This document shows, piece by piece, positions 11,106 through 21,746 of a stretch of 64,000 bases of DNA. The notes under the pieces are model-generated. The model did not search any database. It had not been told where the DNA came from and saw nothing but the letters and a program-made list of their open reading frames with translations. The number at the start of each line of letters is the position of its first letter. Position 1 is the first letter of the stretch. The translations under genes were made by a program, and so were the position numbers. This DNA comes from Camellia lanceoleosa (Eukaryota > Streptophyta > Magnoliopsida > Ericales > Theaceae). Location: assembly GCA_025200525.1 (NCBI GenBank), contig CM045762.1, positions 2,418,001 to 2,482,000 on the forward strand. Direction: 5' to 3'.

Positions 11106-11681
11106 TTGTTGCTCTCCGAATTTGATCTCAAGTACGTGACGCGTAAGTCAGTAAAAGGAAGAGCGGTAGCAGAGTTCCTTGCCGACCACCCGGTTGAAGG
11201 GGATGAAGCAGTTGAGTACCTATTCCCAGATGAAGCTATTCTGCACATCGAAGATGAAACTTGGACGTTGTACTTTGACGGAGCATCAAATCAGTATGGG
11301 TATGGGATAGGGGTGTTGCTGATAGCGCCTGACGATTCACGTATCCCTTTAGCATTCAAGCTTCAGTTCAAAGTCTCGAACAATGAGGCAGAGTATGAGG
11401 CATGTATTGTCGGTCTAGAAGCTGCCCTAGAACTAGGGGCAAGACGATTGGACGTCATTGGAGATTCGAACCTCGTTGTGTCTCAAGCTAAAGGAGACTG
11501 GAAAGTCAAGGAGGAAAAGATGATAATTTACCACCAGACCTTGGATTTGCTAATTCCTCGGTTTGAAAAGCTAAATTTCACTCACCTAGTAAGAGAGAAC
11601 AACAGGTTTGCAGATTCGCTAGCAACTCTATCTTCCATGATAGACATCCCATCTGGGATGGGATCGTCCAGTCATTATTGA
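11106..11681 (+). pseudogene. Second RNase H (aRNH) domain, open 191 codons
   Basis: This is the best-preserved coding part of element 1. The frame begins with the end of the first RNase H (LLSEFDLKYVTRKSVKGRAVAEFLADHP), then a full type-I RNase H fold: FDGASNQYGYGIGVLL, NNEAEYEACIVGLEAAL, VIGDSNLVVSQAKGDW, ENNRFADSLATL. The four acidic active-site residues are visible: D of FDGAS, E of EAEYEA, D of GDSN and D of RFADSLA. An archaeal/plant-like second RNase H between RNase H and integrase is the hallmark of the Tat lineage. The first ATG is internal to a larger polyprotein, so the start is not a true initiation site. Confidence 0.85.
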
Positions 11682-11727
11682 CCAGAAATTTGCACCTGCC
11701 TACGAGTCAATCTCTGCCATAGATGAA

Positions 11728-12976
11728 GTGCAATATAACAACCCTTGGTATTACGACATATGGAACTTCTTGGAGAAGGAAGCATATCCACCAGGGGCAA
11801 ATGCCAAGGACAAGAGGGCAATTAGAAGAATGGCTGTTCAGTTTATCATCTGCGGGGGTAAGTTGTACAAAAGAGGTCATCTGGGAATGCACAAGCTGTG
11901 TGTGGAAGCCGAAGAGTCAAAGTGCCTGATGGAGGCCATCAATGGAGGAGAATGTGGGGCACATATGAATGGGGTGATGCTGGCGCGAAAGATCCTCAGA
12001 CAAGGCTACTACTGGTCCACCATGGAGGAGGATTGTATCGGCTTTGTTCGGCGATGCCACAAATGCCAGGTTCACGCAAACCGCATGAACATCTCGCCAT
12101 CAAAGTTATACAAAATGACATCACCATGGCCGTTCTCAGTTTGGGGAATCGATGTGATTGGAGCTGTTACTCTGAAGGGGTCGAATGGGCATGAGTATAT
12201 CCTGGTAGCAATAGATTACTTTACGAAGTGGGTCGAGGCCCAATAATATGCCGTGTTGAAGGCTTCGCATGTCGCAAAGTTTATCAGAAACAACATTATC
12301 TGCCGTTATGGAGTCCCGAACGAGATTGTTTCGGACTATGGTCCTCACTTCAAGAAGGAGGTGATTGATTTGTTGGAGAAGCACAATGTGGCTTTTCATA
12401 AGTCATCCACGTATCGGCCGCAGACCAACGGAGCAGTTGAGGCCTCCAACAAAAACATCAAACACATACTGCAGAAGATGGTGGAAACCTATCGGGATGG
12501 CGGATAAGTTCTGTTTGCTCGTGGGGCTACGAACTTCAATTAGGACTTCTCAGGCGACTCAAGTATTCTTTGGTATATGGGATGGAGGTTCTACCTATAG
12601 AGATTGAGGTTCCGTCTCTGAGTATTGGTGAGTGTCGGATAAGCGAAATGATTAGCGGCGAGAAGCGGTTCGAGAACTCATGCTCTTCGATGAAAGGAGA
12701 TTAAAAGCATTGTACCATGTCCAAGGATATCAACGTAGAATCGCATGGGGCTTTTAACAAGAAAGTTAAGTCCGAATTTGAAGGAAGGAGATTTGGTGCT
12801 CAAAGACAACCGAGCTCCATCCATGACCCAAGGGGCAAGTTCGAGACCTAATTGGACGGGTCCCTATATCATCAAGTCTATACAGTCGGTGGAGTTGTGG
12901 TTACGATGGACCTAGATGGCCTAGAGTTCTCCCAACCGATCAACATGGACAAGTTGAAGAAATATTACCCCTGAGA
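11728..12976 (+). pseudogene. Integrase of element 1, broken
   Basis: Integrase joins element DNA to the chromosome. 11728-12243 encodes the HHCC zinc-binding part (GAHMNGVMLARKI..GYYWSTM..CHKCQ) and the start of the core with the first catalytic Asp (WGIDVIGA), then YFTKWVEAQ and a TAA stop. After the stop 12253-12507 continues: second Asp in SDYGPHF (usually DNG, here DYG) and Glu in NGAVEASNK. The C-terminal part to about 12970 is frameshifted but ends with LVLKDN, WTGPY and KKYYP before TGA. All three DDE residues are present but in split frames. Confidence 0.85.
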
Positions 12977-15900
12977 GGCTCGCTAGGCCGAAAACCCGAA
13001 AGGGCGACCTAGGCAAAATTCAGAGCATACAAAAAATTAGAAAATATAAAAACTGAGCTTGCAAGGTTGAAAACCCGCAAAGGGCGGCCTTGGCAAAAGT
13101 TAGAGCGCAAAAGGAGAGTGAAAATACTCAAGTGAACCCAAGCCTGAACTACGTAAGGCTTGATTCCCATCATTGGGATACGTAGGCAGCTTCGTCCCGA
13201 AGTTTAGCCATAAACTTTTCCCCGATCAACTTTGTCCATTTGATCATCTCGGTCATCTTTGTCCATCAGCATTTATCGCAATCTCCGGTACAGTGCTTTT
13301 CAGACTAGGGGCAACTTTCCAGTTGCTAGGATCCGGGGTTGTGCATCTCAGTGACAGATCTCAGGCGTGTCCAGTTCTGATCCATGTCGAAAATAGTTTT
13401 GAAAATTTTTAATGAAGATGACTTTGTTCAAATAAATCTTTTTACAACTAAGACCATTTCTGGACCAAAACGGAAAATTTTCAGTACCACAACCTTCAAT
13501 TTCATTGATTTCAAATAGAGTTCTCTTGCCCTTGCATACAATTGGAGTTGCTTTTTATTACATTCATAAAGAAAACTTGAAAGTACTAATAAAGTAATAA
13601 ATCCGGGGCATGGTCAAGTCAAATATCCCTGCGCCCCCTCCCAGAGCTGGTCGGAGCCTCTGATGCCAAAGTGGGCCCCTCCTGTGCCTCTTCATTAAGC
13701 CAATCCAAGCACTCATCAGACAAAGTGCAACTGAAAGTAGGAGGCGGGGCGGAGTTCTCTCGTCCTCCATGCTATGGCATCTGCAGACATTGTCGCCTCG
13801 AATCGAGAATGTGGGTACTCTATCCTTCCGACGGACAAGTCGATTATGACCAAAGCGGCGGAGATCTGAAATGGGAAGTAGAAGCCTTGATGAGTCAAGC
13901 CAATCAATTGGATCCGGGTTGACGGGTCATCTTTGTAACTCATCATTGGGAGATTGAGCCAAGGGCACCGCCAAGCAATCTTGATCTGCGGACAAAGCAC
14001 ATCCATTCAAACCACCAACCCTCATCAAGGCGTCAACTAGGCATTGTCAAGAAGTAGCCAATTTGAATATCTTTGGGCGAGTCCACAACCTTGTTTATCC
14101 ATTAACCACACAGGGAGGGATGAAAAATGAGAGAATAAAGAATAGAGATGTGCGATGAGAGGAAAAGTGAAAAGGGCTTTTGTGAGAAAAAGCGAGGCTG
14201 AGGGCAGTGGCGTGAGCAACTATATATGTGAGATTGGGTGGGAAATATTACTGCGGTAATAGTGGACTCCTGTTAATCGATCGTCTCGGCGATAAAAGGC
14301 GTCTAAGCCCGGCAATGTCTCGGCCGGGATCATGGCGATGCGACTTTGCCCTCCTTCAAGCCTTGGGCAACCTCAATCAACCGGACACTAGGCCCTCCGG
14401 GCAGGAGGCGAGCGAGAAAATGAGATAGCATGCATAGGCGAGGCGTGTCGCGAAAGCCTTGCCCGATGATGGTCGCCGCGATCACCAATCTCGGAAAAAG
14501 CGACAAACCAAGCTCGGAACATCTAATGTCCCGTCACAAATCGAGAAACGAGCATCGAGCATTGAGAGCCCACACATTTGTCCTAAGGCTTGAGCATGGC
14601 CAAAAGCGAAGTTGGGCGGGATCTCCACATTGCGCCAGATTCCATTAGAGCTTGGAAATCTTGAAAGTGGGACACACCTCTTGCCGCTAAAGCTAAAGAC
14701 ACGTGTTCTGGGCTCCAAAACCTTGCCGCGACATGGAGGAATGGAGAATGTGAAGTGCGGCAAAAGTGAATAGTGCGTTTATCTTAAAGCAGGAAATTGA
14801 CTTTCGAGCCATCCAAGTTGTTAATCAAGTTCTGAGATTTTGGGCAAGAAATTCTTCCATTTGGAGCAAATCGGTGTGGAAATGAAGAGAACCACGAAGT
14901 TGAGACCCTTTTGAAGAAGATAAGGTTGAATAAAGGGCGGATGTCAACATTCTTTGGTCTTGTTGTTTAGTGCCGACCGGCCAATTATAGTGCCGACCGG
15001 CCATCTGTTTTGGCCGGTGGATCACCCTTTCGGCCGATGGCCATTCCTCAAGGTAGCCTTTTTCTTTGGGCGGTGGTTTCTCCTTGTCCTCTGATTTGTT
15101 TATGCTAAATTTGGAAAATCCCACCACTTCCAATACCCTCCAGTGATCAATTCTTATGAGGGTGCGCCCATTTGCTTATCGAGTTGATGCATATTTGCTT
15201 ATCGAGTTGTATTTCACTCTTTTTAAGTCTTTGTAATGTTTATCGAGGTGTACTTTCGCATTTGGCTAGTTCTTTGAGTCCCCTGTTTTGCTTATCGAGT
15301 TGTAATTGGTTTACTACGATTATTACGATGCGATGCTTTGTTTTCAAAAGCAGTTTCAATTTGATCACATTGTTGTGTGATGCCTTGCGATCACGATGCA
15401 TAGAACACGAAATGTAACACCTTTTGAACAAGCAATTTGTTTCATTTCCATCATATGTTTTGCAAAAAAAAAAAACACGCTTTTGAAATAAAACACTGAG
15501 GCGATTACAATGTCTTAAACTCCTAGTAAAAGGAAAGTAAAAGCGAGAAGAATAGCGAGGGTAGCAGTCTTTGGGTTTGACACGGTAACCTCCCCCTTTC
15601 GGTCATCGTACCTTTTGCGCCCTTGTTCGGGTCAGTCATGTGATTTGGCACCTTCATCACTTAAGGCAGTCCAAGAAACTGCACCTTCAGAACATAAGTG
15701 GAGCTTCGAGTTGACCTCGTACCACAACTTTTGTGAAGCGATGCTCGGGACATGCGAAGGGCGTCCTTCCGTATCCTTTTATATCTTGTGAATTCTCTAA
15801 ATCATTTCAATCATCTTGTGTTGCAATCGTTGCATTCGACATCATGTTTACGAGGATCAATTTCAAGTTCCCTATATACACATTGCATTGTATCGTGCTT

Positions 15901-17069
15901 TGCTTCTTGATATGTGTTCAAGTTCCCTTATATACACATTGCATTGTATCGTGCTTTGCTTCTTGATATGTGTTCAAGTTCCCTATATACATATTGCATT
16001 GTATCGTGCTTTGCTTCTTGATATGTGATCAAGTTCCTTTTATACACATTGCATTGTATCGTGCTTTGCTTCTTGATATGTGTTCAAGTTCCTTTTATAC
16101 ACATTGCATTGTATGTGCTTTGCTTTCTTGATATGTGTTCAATTCCTTTATACACATTGCATTGCATGTGTGCATTGCTTCTTGATATGTGTTCAAATTC
16201 ACCTATATACACATTGCATGGTATCGTGCTTTGCTTCTTGATATGTGTTCAAGTTCCTTTTATACACATTGCATTGTATCGTGCTTCGCTTCTTGATATG
16301 TGTTCAAGTTCCTTTTTATACACATTGCATTGTATCGTGCTTTGCTTTACTGATATGTGTTCAAGTTCCCTTTTTATACACATTGCATGGTATGCGTGCT
16401 TTGCTTTACTGATATGTGTTCAAATTCCCTTTTATACACATTGCATTGTATGTGTGCATTGCTTTACTGATATGTGTTCAAGTTCCTTTATATACACATT
16501 GCGTGCACGTGTGCATTGCTTTACTCACATGTGTTCGAGTTCTCTTTCCATACACATTGCGTGCACGTGTGCATTGCTTTACTCACATGTGTTCAATCCT
16601 ACTATCTTGCTGTACACATTGCATGCATTGTCACGCACTTTTGACTGCATTGTCATGCATATTGCTAACAACATTGTACCTGCTAAGTTTGCTTTCTTTG
16701 CAGGCACGATATTGTATGTACGGCTCATTTGAGGCCGGTGCAACCGGACGAGCCGCACAGGTATTGTATCCTCCGAGTGAGACGCACAGAGAATTGCATA
16801 ATTCTCTTACATTCTTTCTGCATTGTAGTATAGATTGGCGTATGCTAGCTTATAACTGTTGCATGCGTGCTTCATTACAGCTTTCTTTGCATGATTTTAA
16901 GTTATGCTTGGCTTCTTGCATTTTCAGTTGCATTTTGCCCTTTGCCTTGAGCGCATCTTGTTGGTCTTGTATGTTTGTCCAAGTCTTGACCTTGTCAAAA
17001 ATGGGTCGTCTCTGGGCTTTGACATTCACTCCGTCATTCTTATGACTTTCGAGTTACGTCAAGAGCAAG
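12977..17069 (+). other. Noncoding 3' region of element 1
   Basis: No protein domain is present. GAGAGGCTCGCTAGGCCG opens it and is also found at the pol deletion junction of the pol-less elements (44070, 56058). Further shared blocks are CTGAACTACGTAAGGCTTGATT, the hairpin GGCAAC-TTTCCA-GTTGCT (13308-13325), GGGAGGGATGAAAAATGAG (14103) and repeated CCGACCGGCC motifs at 14970-15035 (GTGCCGACCGGCC twice, then GGCCGGTGG). It ends with CAAGTCTTGACCTTGTCAAAAATGGGTCGTC and the 3' LTR. Long open frames here come from the repeat array. Confidence 0.75.
15876..16640. repeat. About 14 tandem units of roughly 55 bp
   Basis: Each unit reads roughly TATACACATTGCATTG..CGTGCTTTGCTTCTTGATATGTGTTCAAGTTCC. 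ATGTGT and ACACAT flank the TCAAGTTCC segment, giving a short 6-bp stem per unit. The last units switch to GCGTGCACGTGTGC. The array has no stop in one frame and so yields a 235-codon false ORF. It occupies the same place as the GCAC hairpin array of the pol-less elements. Confidence 0.85.
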
Positions 17070-20000
17070 CAGAGACACCCCATTTTGACCGTCCTCAAGA
17101 CACGGGCGTCACCGCTTGAACACTTTCGGTGATTATCCATGTTCGTGTTCGTTTGGAGTTCGGAGTTCTCGACTCGCCTTGCCTCGGGATCTCGAACTTC
17201 GACCGTTTGTGTGCGGTTTCGCACCAAACACTTGTGCTTTGCCTTGGAGGGCAAGGAATGCCTTGTGAGGCATCCCCACACCACCGGCGGTGGCTAGAGG
17301 CCACCGTGGTTGGCGTTACCATCGGCACTATATTGTGCGGTCGGCACTCTTTATGCCGGTCGTGATAAATTATGGCAAAATGACATTTTTGCCCACCAAC
17401 TTACCATTGCTTTTTGAGATATTTTAAAAGCAGTGTAGCACTTGCTTCCCCTCCATGCGTGTATAGAGGGATGAGCCTCTTGTTTGCTTAGTGGCTAAGC
17501 TTACAAAATTGTCTCCTCTATAAGAGGAGGCCTTGTCTTCTTAGGTGAGGTTGGCCATTGGAGACAAAACCGAGCTCATATATCTCTATACACTTCCTCT
17601 CTCTATATCTTCCATCTCTCTTATCCTTGTGTGTGTGTTTTGGATCCATATAGTGTGTTTTGCCTTACTTTTACACCATTACACACACTATTACACCTAG
17701 CTCCGAGATTGGAAGACTTGGAGGTTTGTTTGTGGTGGTTTTGAATTTGGATTTGATCATTAGAGGAGGACTACATCACTTGTTCTTCAAGGAATCTTCA
17801 AGGGTGAGCTAGTTACTTTAGTTTCCCCATTTTTGCAACTAGTTTTTACCTATCTTGCTTTGTGTTTTTGGCTTTGTGTCCAACATAAAAAAGGCTTATA
17901 TTTTCATGCTTAAGAACATTCATTAAGGGTATTTTGTGGCTTGAGTGAAAGCTCACCTTCTTAGGCCTTTGTTTTGGCCATTTTGTTCCCTTTTCTTAAG
18001 GTTTTATTTGCTTGGTGCTTTTGGCCTTCTCACCACTGAAAACCAGTGGGTTTTCAGTGGTGAGGGAGATGGTTTCAAGTCTTAAATTGGGGAGGGACAG
18101 CCCCCTCCCCTTTGTCCCTCTTTGGCCTTCACTCTTGGCCTAATGGATAGCATGCATGCTTGGTTGGTTTTGGCTTCATTTCAGAGCATATTTGTGGTTC
18201 ATATGATATGTTATACCTCTGTTTTGGGTCGGATTTGTAGCCCTTAGCATGTCTCTCATACTTGGTTTGAAATGCTCTCTTATGCTTAAAAGTATGCCAT
18301 GCATCTAGGCCATGTTCTTTGCATGTTTTAGCATAATTCCATGAGGGCATTAGCATCATATTGCTATGTGTAAGAAATTTTGTTAGCCCTTGTTTTTTGC
18401 CATGTTTGGCATGTTTGGTGTTGTTATCTTGTTTGTTGGCTTGCAAGCCTTGGGTGTGTGAGTCCCTAGCGTGTTTAGCCTACCTCGATCTTATGATTTG
18501 GCATCATTTTAGATCACATTTCAGTCCCTATTCCATGCCTATATGTCTCCATTTATCACCTCTTCCATGTCTTGAAGTGTTGGTCTCTTATGCTTTAAAG
18601 AGGGTATTGTGCATGCTTGCATGATTAATGCATTTTGGGGCTGCCATATCAAGGTTTGTGGGGGTATTTTTGCATGATGGAACTCTGTTTTTGCTTAAAT
18701 AATTCATGCCATGATTGGTCTTAGTAGTGGTGGAAGGGTGCTCCCTTTTTGTGCCTTAATCTTAGGCCATTTGACTTGCATGTTTGCATGAGTATTGGTC
18801 ACCATTTTGGGCATGTTTTGCCTTGTTTTTGCGGAGATTTGAAGGCTGCCCCATTGTAGTTAAATCCACCATTGCATGCTTGCCTCATGGTTATTGCTTA
18901 ATTGATTCATTAAGTGTTGAAGTATGTTGGTCTCATTGCTTGATTGGTCCATGCTTGCATGACATTGGTACCTTGCATATTCTAGTATTTTGCATGCTTA
19001 ATATGATAGTTGCATTACATTTGGCATGCCTTGTACCTTAGCATCATATTGCATTGTTGAGCCATGTTGCATACATGCATTTTATGGTTTGGTTTGGGGT
19101 TGTCAAGCCATACATGGGGATTGAGAGGAGTTCACACTTTGAGTGGTGCAACTTGCCTTAACCCTCATGTCACCAAGGCCCTTGACCAACTCATGATAAG
19201 GTCTTGGTTTCATTTGTGTGTTTGCATGCATTTTTACATTAAAATGCAAACTTAGTTCCTTAGGCTATCATGCACCAAGATGCATAATTGATGGCCCAAG
19301 AACCAAGGGTCATGCTTTCTTGAGTCCCACGCATGATAGGACACATTGGCCATGCATAAATTTGCTCTAAAATCCATATCATGCCTTTGTTTGCTTTCTT
19401 TGTTGTTGTCAAACATCCTCTGAGAATTTTGTGCCGGCCGTGATATAGAGTGCCGGCCGGCACTTTATGAACAACCAATAACTCCAAATGCGGTGGCCAC
19501 CTTTTAGCCGGTGGTGTTCCCTTGGCCGGTGGTGATCTTGATGTATGTAGAAGGTTTTACGAGACTTTGGCGGTTTTGAAAAACGGGGCGATGGCAGCGA
19601 TGTCATGATCACGGGTTTCGGTAGTCGGATTGAGCATACATCATTCCGCATCGGCGGTGGGACCACCTTTCCTTTTGCATTTAATTTGATAAATAGAAGT
19701 TTTGTAATAATTAATTTATTACGTATTTATTTGTATTATTTTGGGATGTATTATTCTTTTGAGTCCCTACGTGCGGCGTAATTGTAATAAGTGTGCGTGG
19801 GTGTGTGCATGTCTTCCAACCCCCATTTCTTTCTTCCCTTTTATTTACCTGCTTTTGATGGTAGATTAGGGCACGTTTATTTTAGCATACCTTATGCAAT
19901 GCATGCGTGCATCCATGCATTTGTTTACATGCATCGGGCTCGGTACATCACGCTAACTGCATTGTATTCCAATTTCCAAATTGAATACGTGCTATTTGTA

Positions 20001-20791
20001 GCATTCCATATGACATGCGTAGGACAGCCGAGCCTGTTTAGATTACACCATTGCTTGCGTTGCATTAGCCACTTAACATGAACTAGGTCCATGCATGGAT
20101 TTCTAATGAGCTTCTGTTTTGGCTTGGAGTACTAGGTAAGCTTTTATGCTTTAGCATATCACATGTGTGTGAGTGTTGCCATAATAGCATGACTACCATG
20201 AGGCTAAGTGCTTATGTGACATAACTGCTTGAATGCCTGTGGGTGAAGGTTGGATTGCTTGAGTTGGAAAACTCGTTGAAATCCGTGTTTTAGCCTACTT
20301 GCGGGTAGCAAATTCCAAAGCATTTTCAAAATGAACGGATATGCAATGTTTATTTCCAAATTAGGCAATCTAGTCTATACTTGTTTGCTGTGTGCATAAC
20401 ATAGTAATTCTAGGCTAATAACTGGAATAAGAACACATAACGTTTTCAAAATTGGATATCACGGTTAGTAGAGGCCGGTCTTCGAACCGGGCGAAAGGGG
20501 GTGCTCATAGCTGACCTTCCCTGATCGTACCCAAGCTCTCGAGCCAAGACAACTTTGGTGATAACGGACACGTGGCCTTCGGCACCGAGTCAGGGTTTCC
20601 TAAATTTCCCATTTTAAAATATTTAGGTGGCGACTCTGTATCTGGCAAAGCAGTCCATGTTTGGCACTACTTTTCAAAAATCTGTTTTTTCTCAAAACGA
20701 TTTGCCGAATTTGGACTCTTTGGTTTGGATTTAGAACCGTGACACAAATTGAGTCCGAGCTGTAGCGAGGTCCCTCCGCGGACGTGTTACA
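17070..20791 (+). repeat. 3' LTR of element 1
   Basis: Matches 1146-4847 along its whole length with scattered small indels. It starts (AG)AGACACCCC after GTCAAGAGCAAGC and ends GACGTGTTACA. It carries the same TATA box (17518), donor-like site (17804), palindrome (18029), CCGGCCGG motifs (17340-17365, 19433-19460) and internal PBS-like site (20634). Confidence 0.9.
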
Positions 20792-20796
20792 GGTGA
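20792..20796. repeat. Target-site duplication GGTGA, right copy
   Basis: Directly follows the 3' LTR end of element 1 and equals 1141-1145. Confidence 0.85.
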
Positions 20797-21081
20797 TGAT
20801 GGACACGTGGCCTTAGACAACGAGTTAGGGTTTTCTAAATTCCCCCAAAATAAATATTTAGGTGGCGACTCTATATCTGGCAAAGCAATCCATGTTTGGT
20901 ACTTTTTAAAAAAAAATCTATTTTCAAAAACGATTTGTCGGATTTGGACTCTTTGATGATTCGTTGGTCTTGCATTGCACTTTGCGAGATTAGATACAGG
21001 ACCGTGACATTGAGTCCGAACTATAGTGAGCCCAAAGGAACAAAACGAGATTCCCTCCCCGGACGTTCGGGGACGTCTACA
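20797..21081 (+). mobile_element. Right end of the outer Tat/Ogre LTR
   Basis: Continues the LTR interrupted at 1145: GATGGACACGTGGCC, AAATATTTAGGTGGCGACTC (20864 PBS-like), TTTGGACTCTTTG, ACCGTGACA..GAGTCCGAAC, ending GGGGACGTCTACA. The next bases are a 63-bp repeat array and not a PBS, so this is the outer end of a 3' or solo LTR inserted into that array. Confidence 0.85.
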
Positions 21082-21480
21082 GTACTCTTCAGCCAAGATA
21101 AGGATCAAGGCTGAAGAGTGGTTGGCTGGAAAAACCAACTTTTAGTACTCTTCAGCCGAGATAAGGACCAAGGCTGAAGAGTGGTTGGCTGGAAAACCAA
21201 CTTTTAGTACTCTTCAGCCGAGATAAGGACCAAGACTGAAGAGTGGTTGGCTGGAATAACCAACTTTTAGTACTCTTCAGCCGAGATAAGGATCTACGCT
21301 GAAGAGTGGTTGGCTGAAAAAACCAACTTTTAGTACTCTTCAGCTGAGATAAGGATCAAGGCTGAAGAGTGGTTGGCTGGAACAACTAACTTTTAGTACT
21401 CTTCAGCCTAGTACTCTTCAGCTGAGATAAGGGTCAAGGCCGAAGAGTGGTTGGCTGGAATAAAATTTTTTAGTGATCTT
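21082..21480. repeat. 63-bp tandem hairpin array, about 6.5 units
   Basis: Units start at 21081, 21144, 21206, 21269, 21332 and 21395, with a partial unit at 21409. Most hold a perfect 11-bp inverted repeat, ACTCTTCAGCC with GGCTGAAGAGT around a 14-bp spacer, followed by a second small one, GTTGG with CCAAC. The last unit is degraded. The left edge is cut by the outer LTR. Confidence 0.9.
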
Positions 21481-21746
21481 CAGCTGAGGTAAAAACCTAG
21501 GCTAAAGAGGTTGGCAGGTATGACCAAGTAGTTTACAGGGTTAAGACTGAGGTAGGTATCTCGGCCAACAAATGTTATACTTCATTCAAGATTACAGTTA
21601 GAAAATAAATACGAGCATGGCAGTAAACCAAAACAACAGTTAAAACAAAAGAAGCCTTTCATTCAAAGTTCAAAGTTAGAGTTACAAAGGAGCGGGACTG
21701 TAGCCCGGTTACAGTTTCTTTCCAAAAGTAAAAAGAAGAAAAAAGA

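Larger units (their letters stand above)
1146..20791 (+). mobile_element. Complete nested Ty3/gypsy Tat/Ogre-type retrotransposon (element 1)
   Basis: A 19.6-kb element with LTRs of about 3.7 kb (TG..CA ends) and 5-bp TSDs. The order is LTR, PBS for tRNA-Arg, leader, gag, protease, RT, RNase H, second RNase H (aRNH), integrase, 4-kb noncoding tail, LTR. The aRNH between RNase H and integrase, the great size and the TGGCGACTC primer site are established marks of the Tat/Ogre lineage. Every coding part is interrupted except the aRNH frame, so it is non-functional as read. It is inserted into an LTR of its own family. Confidence 0.9.

Noticed and set aside
16025..17045. 235- and 209-codon frames over the 55-bp array
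   Set aside because: Repeat translation (YTLHCIVLCF) without a known fold or codon signal.
21082..21480. CRISPR-like appearance of the 63-bp array
   Set aside because: Units are contiguous without unique spacers, and the setting is a plant retrotransposon.
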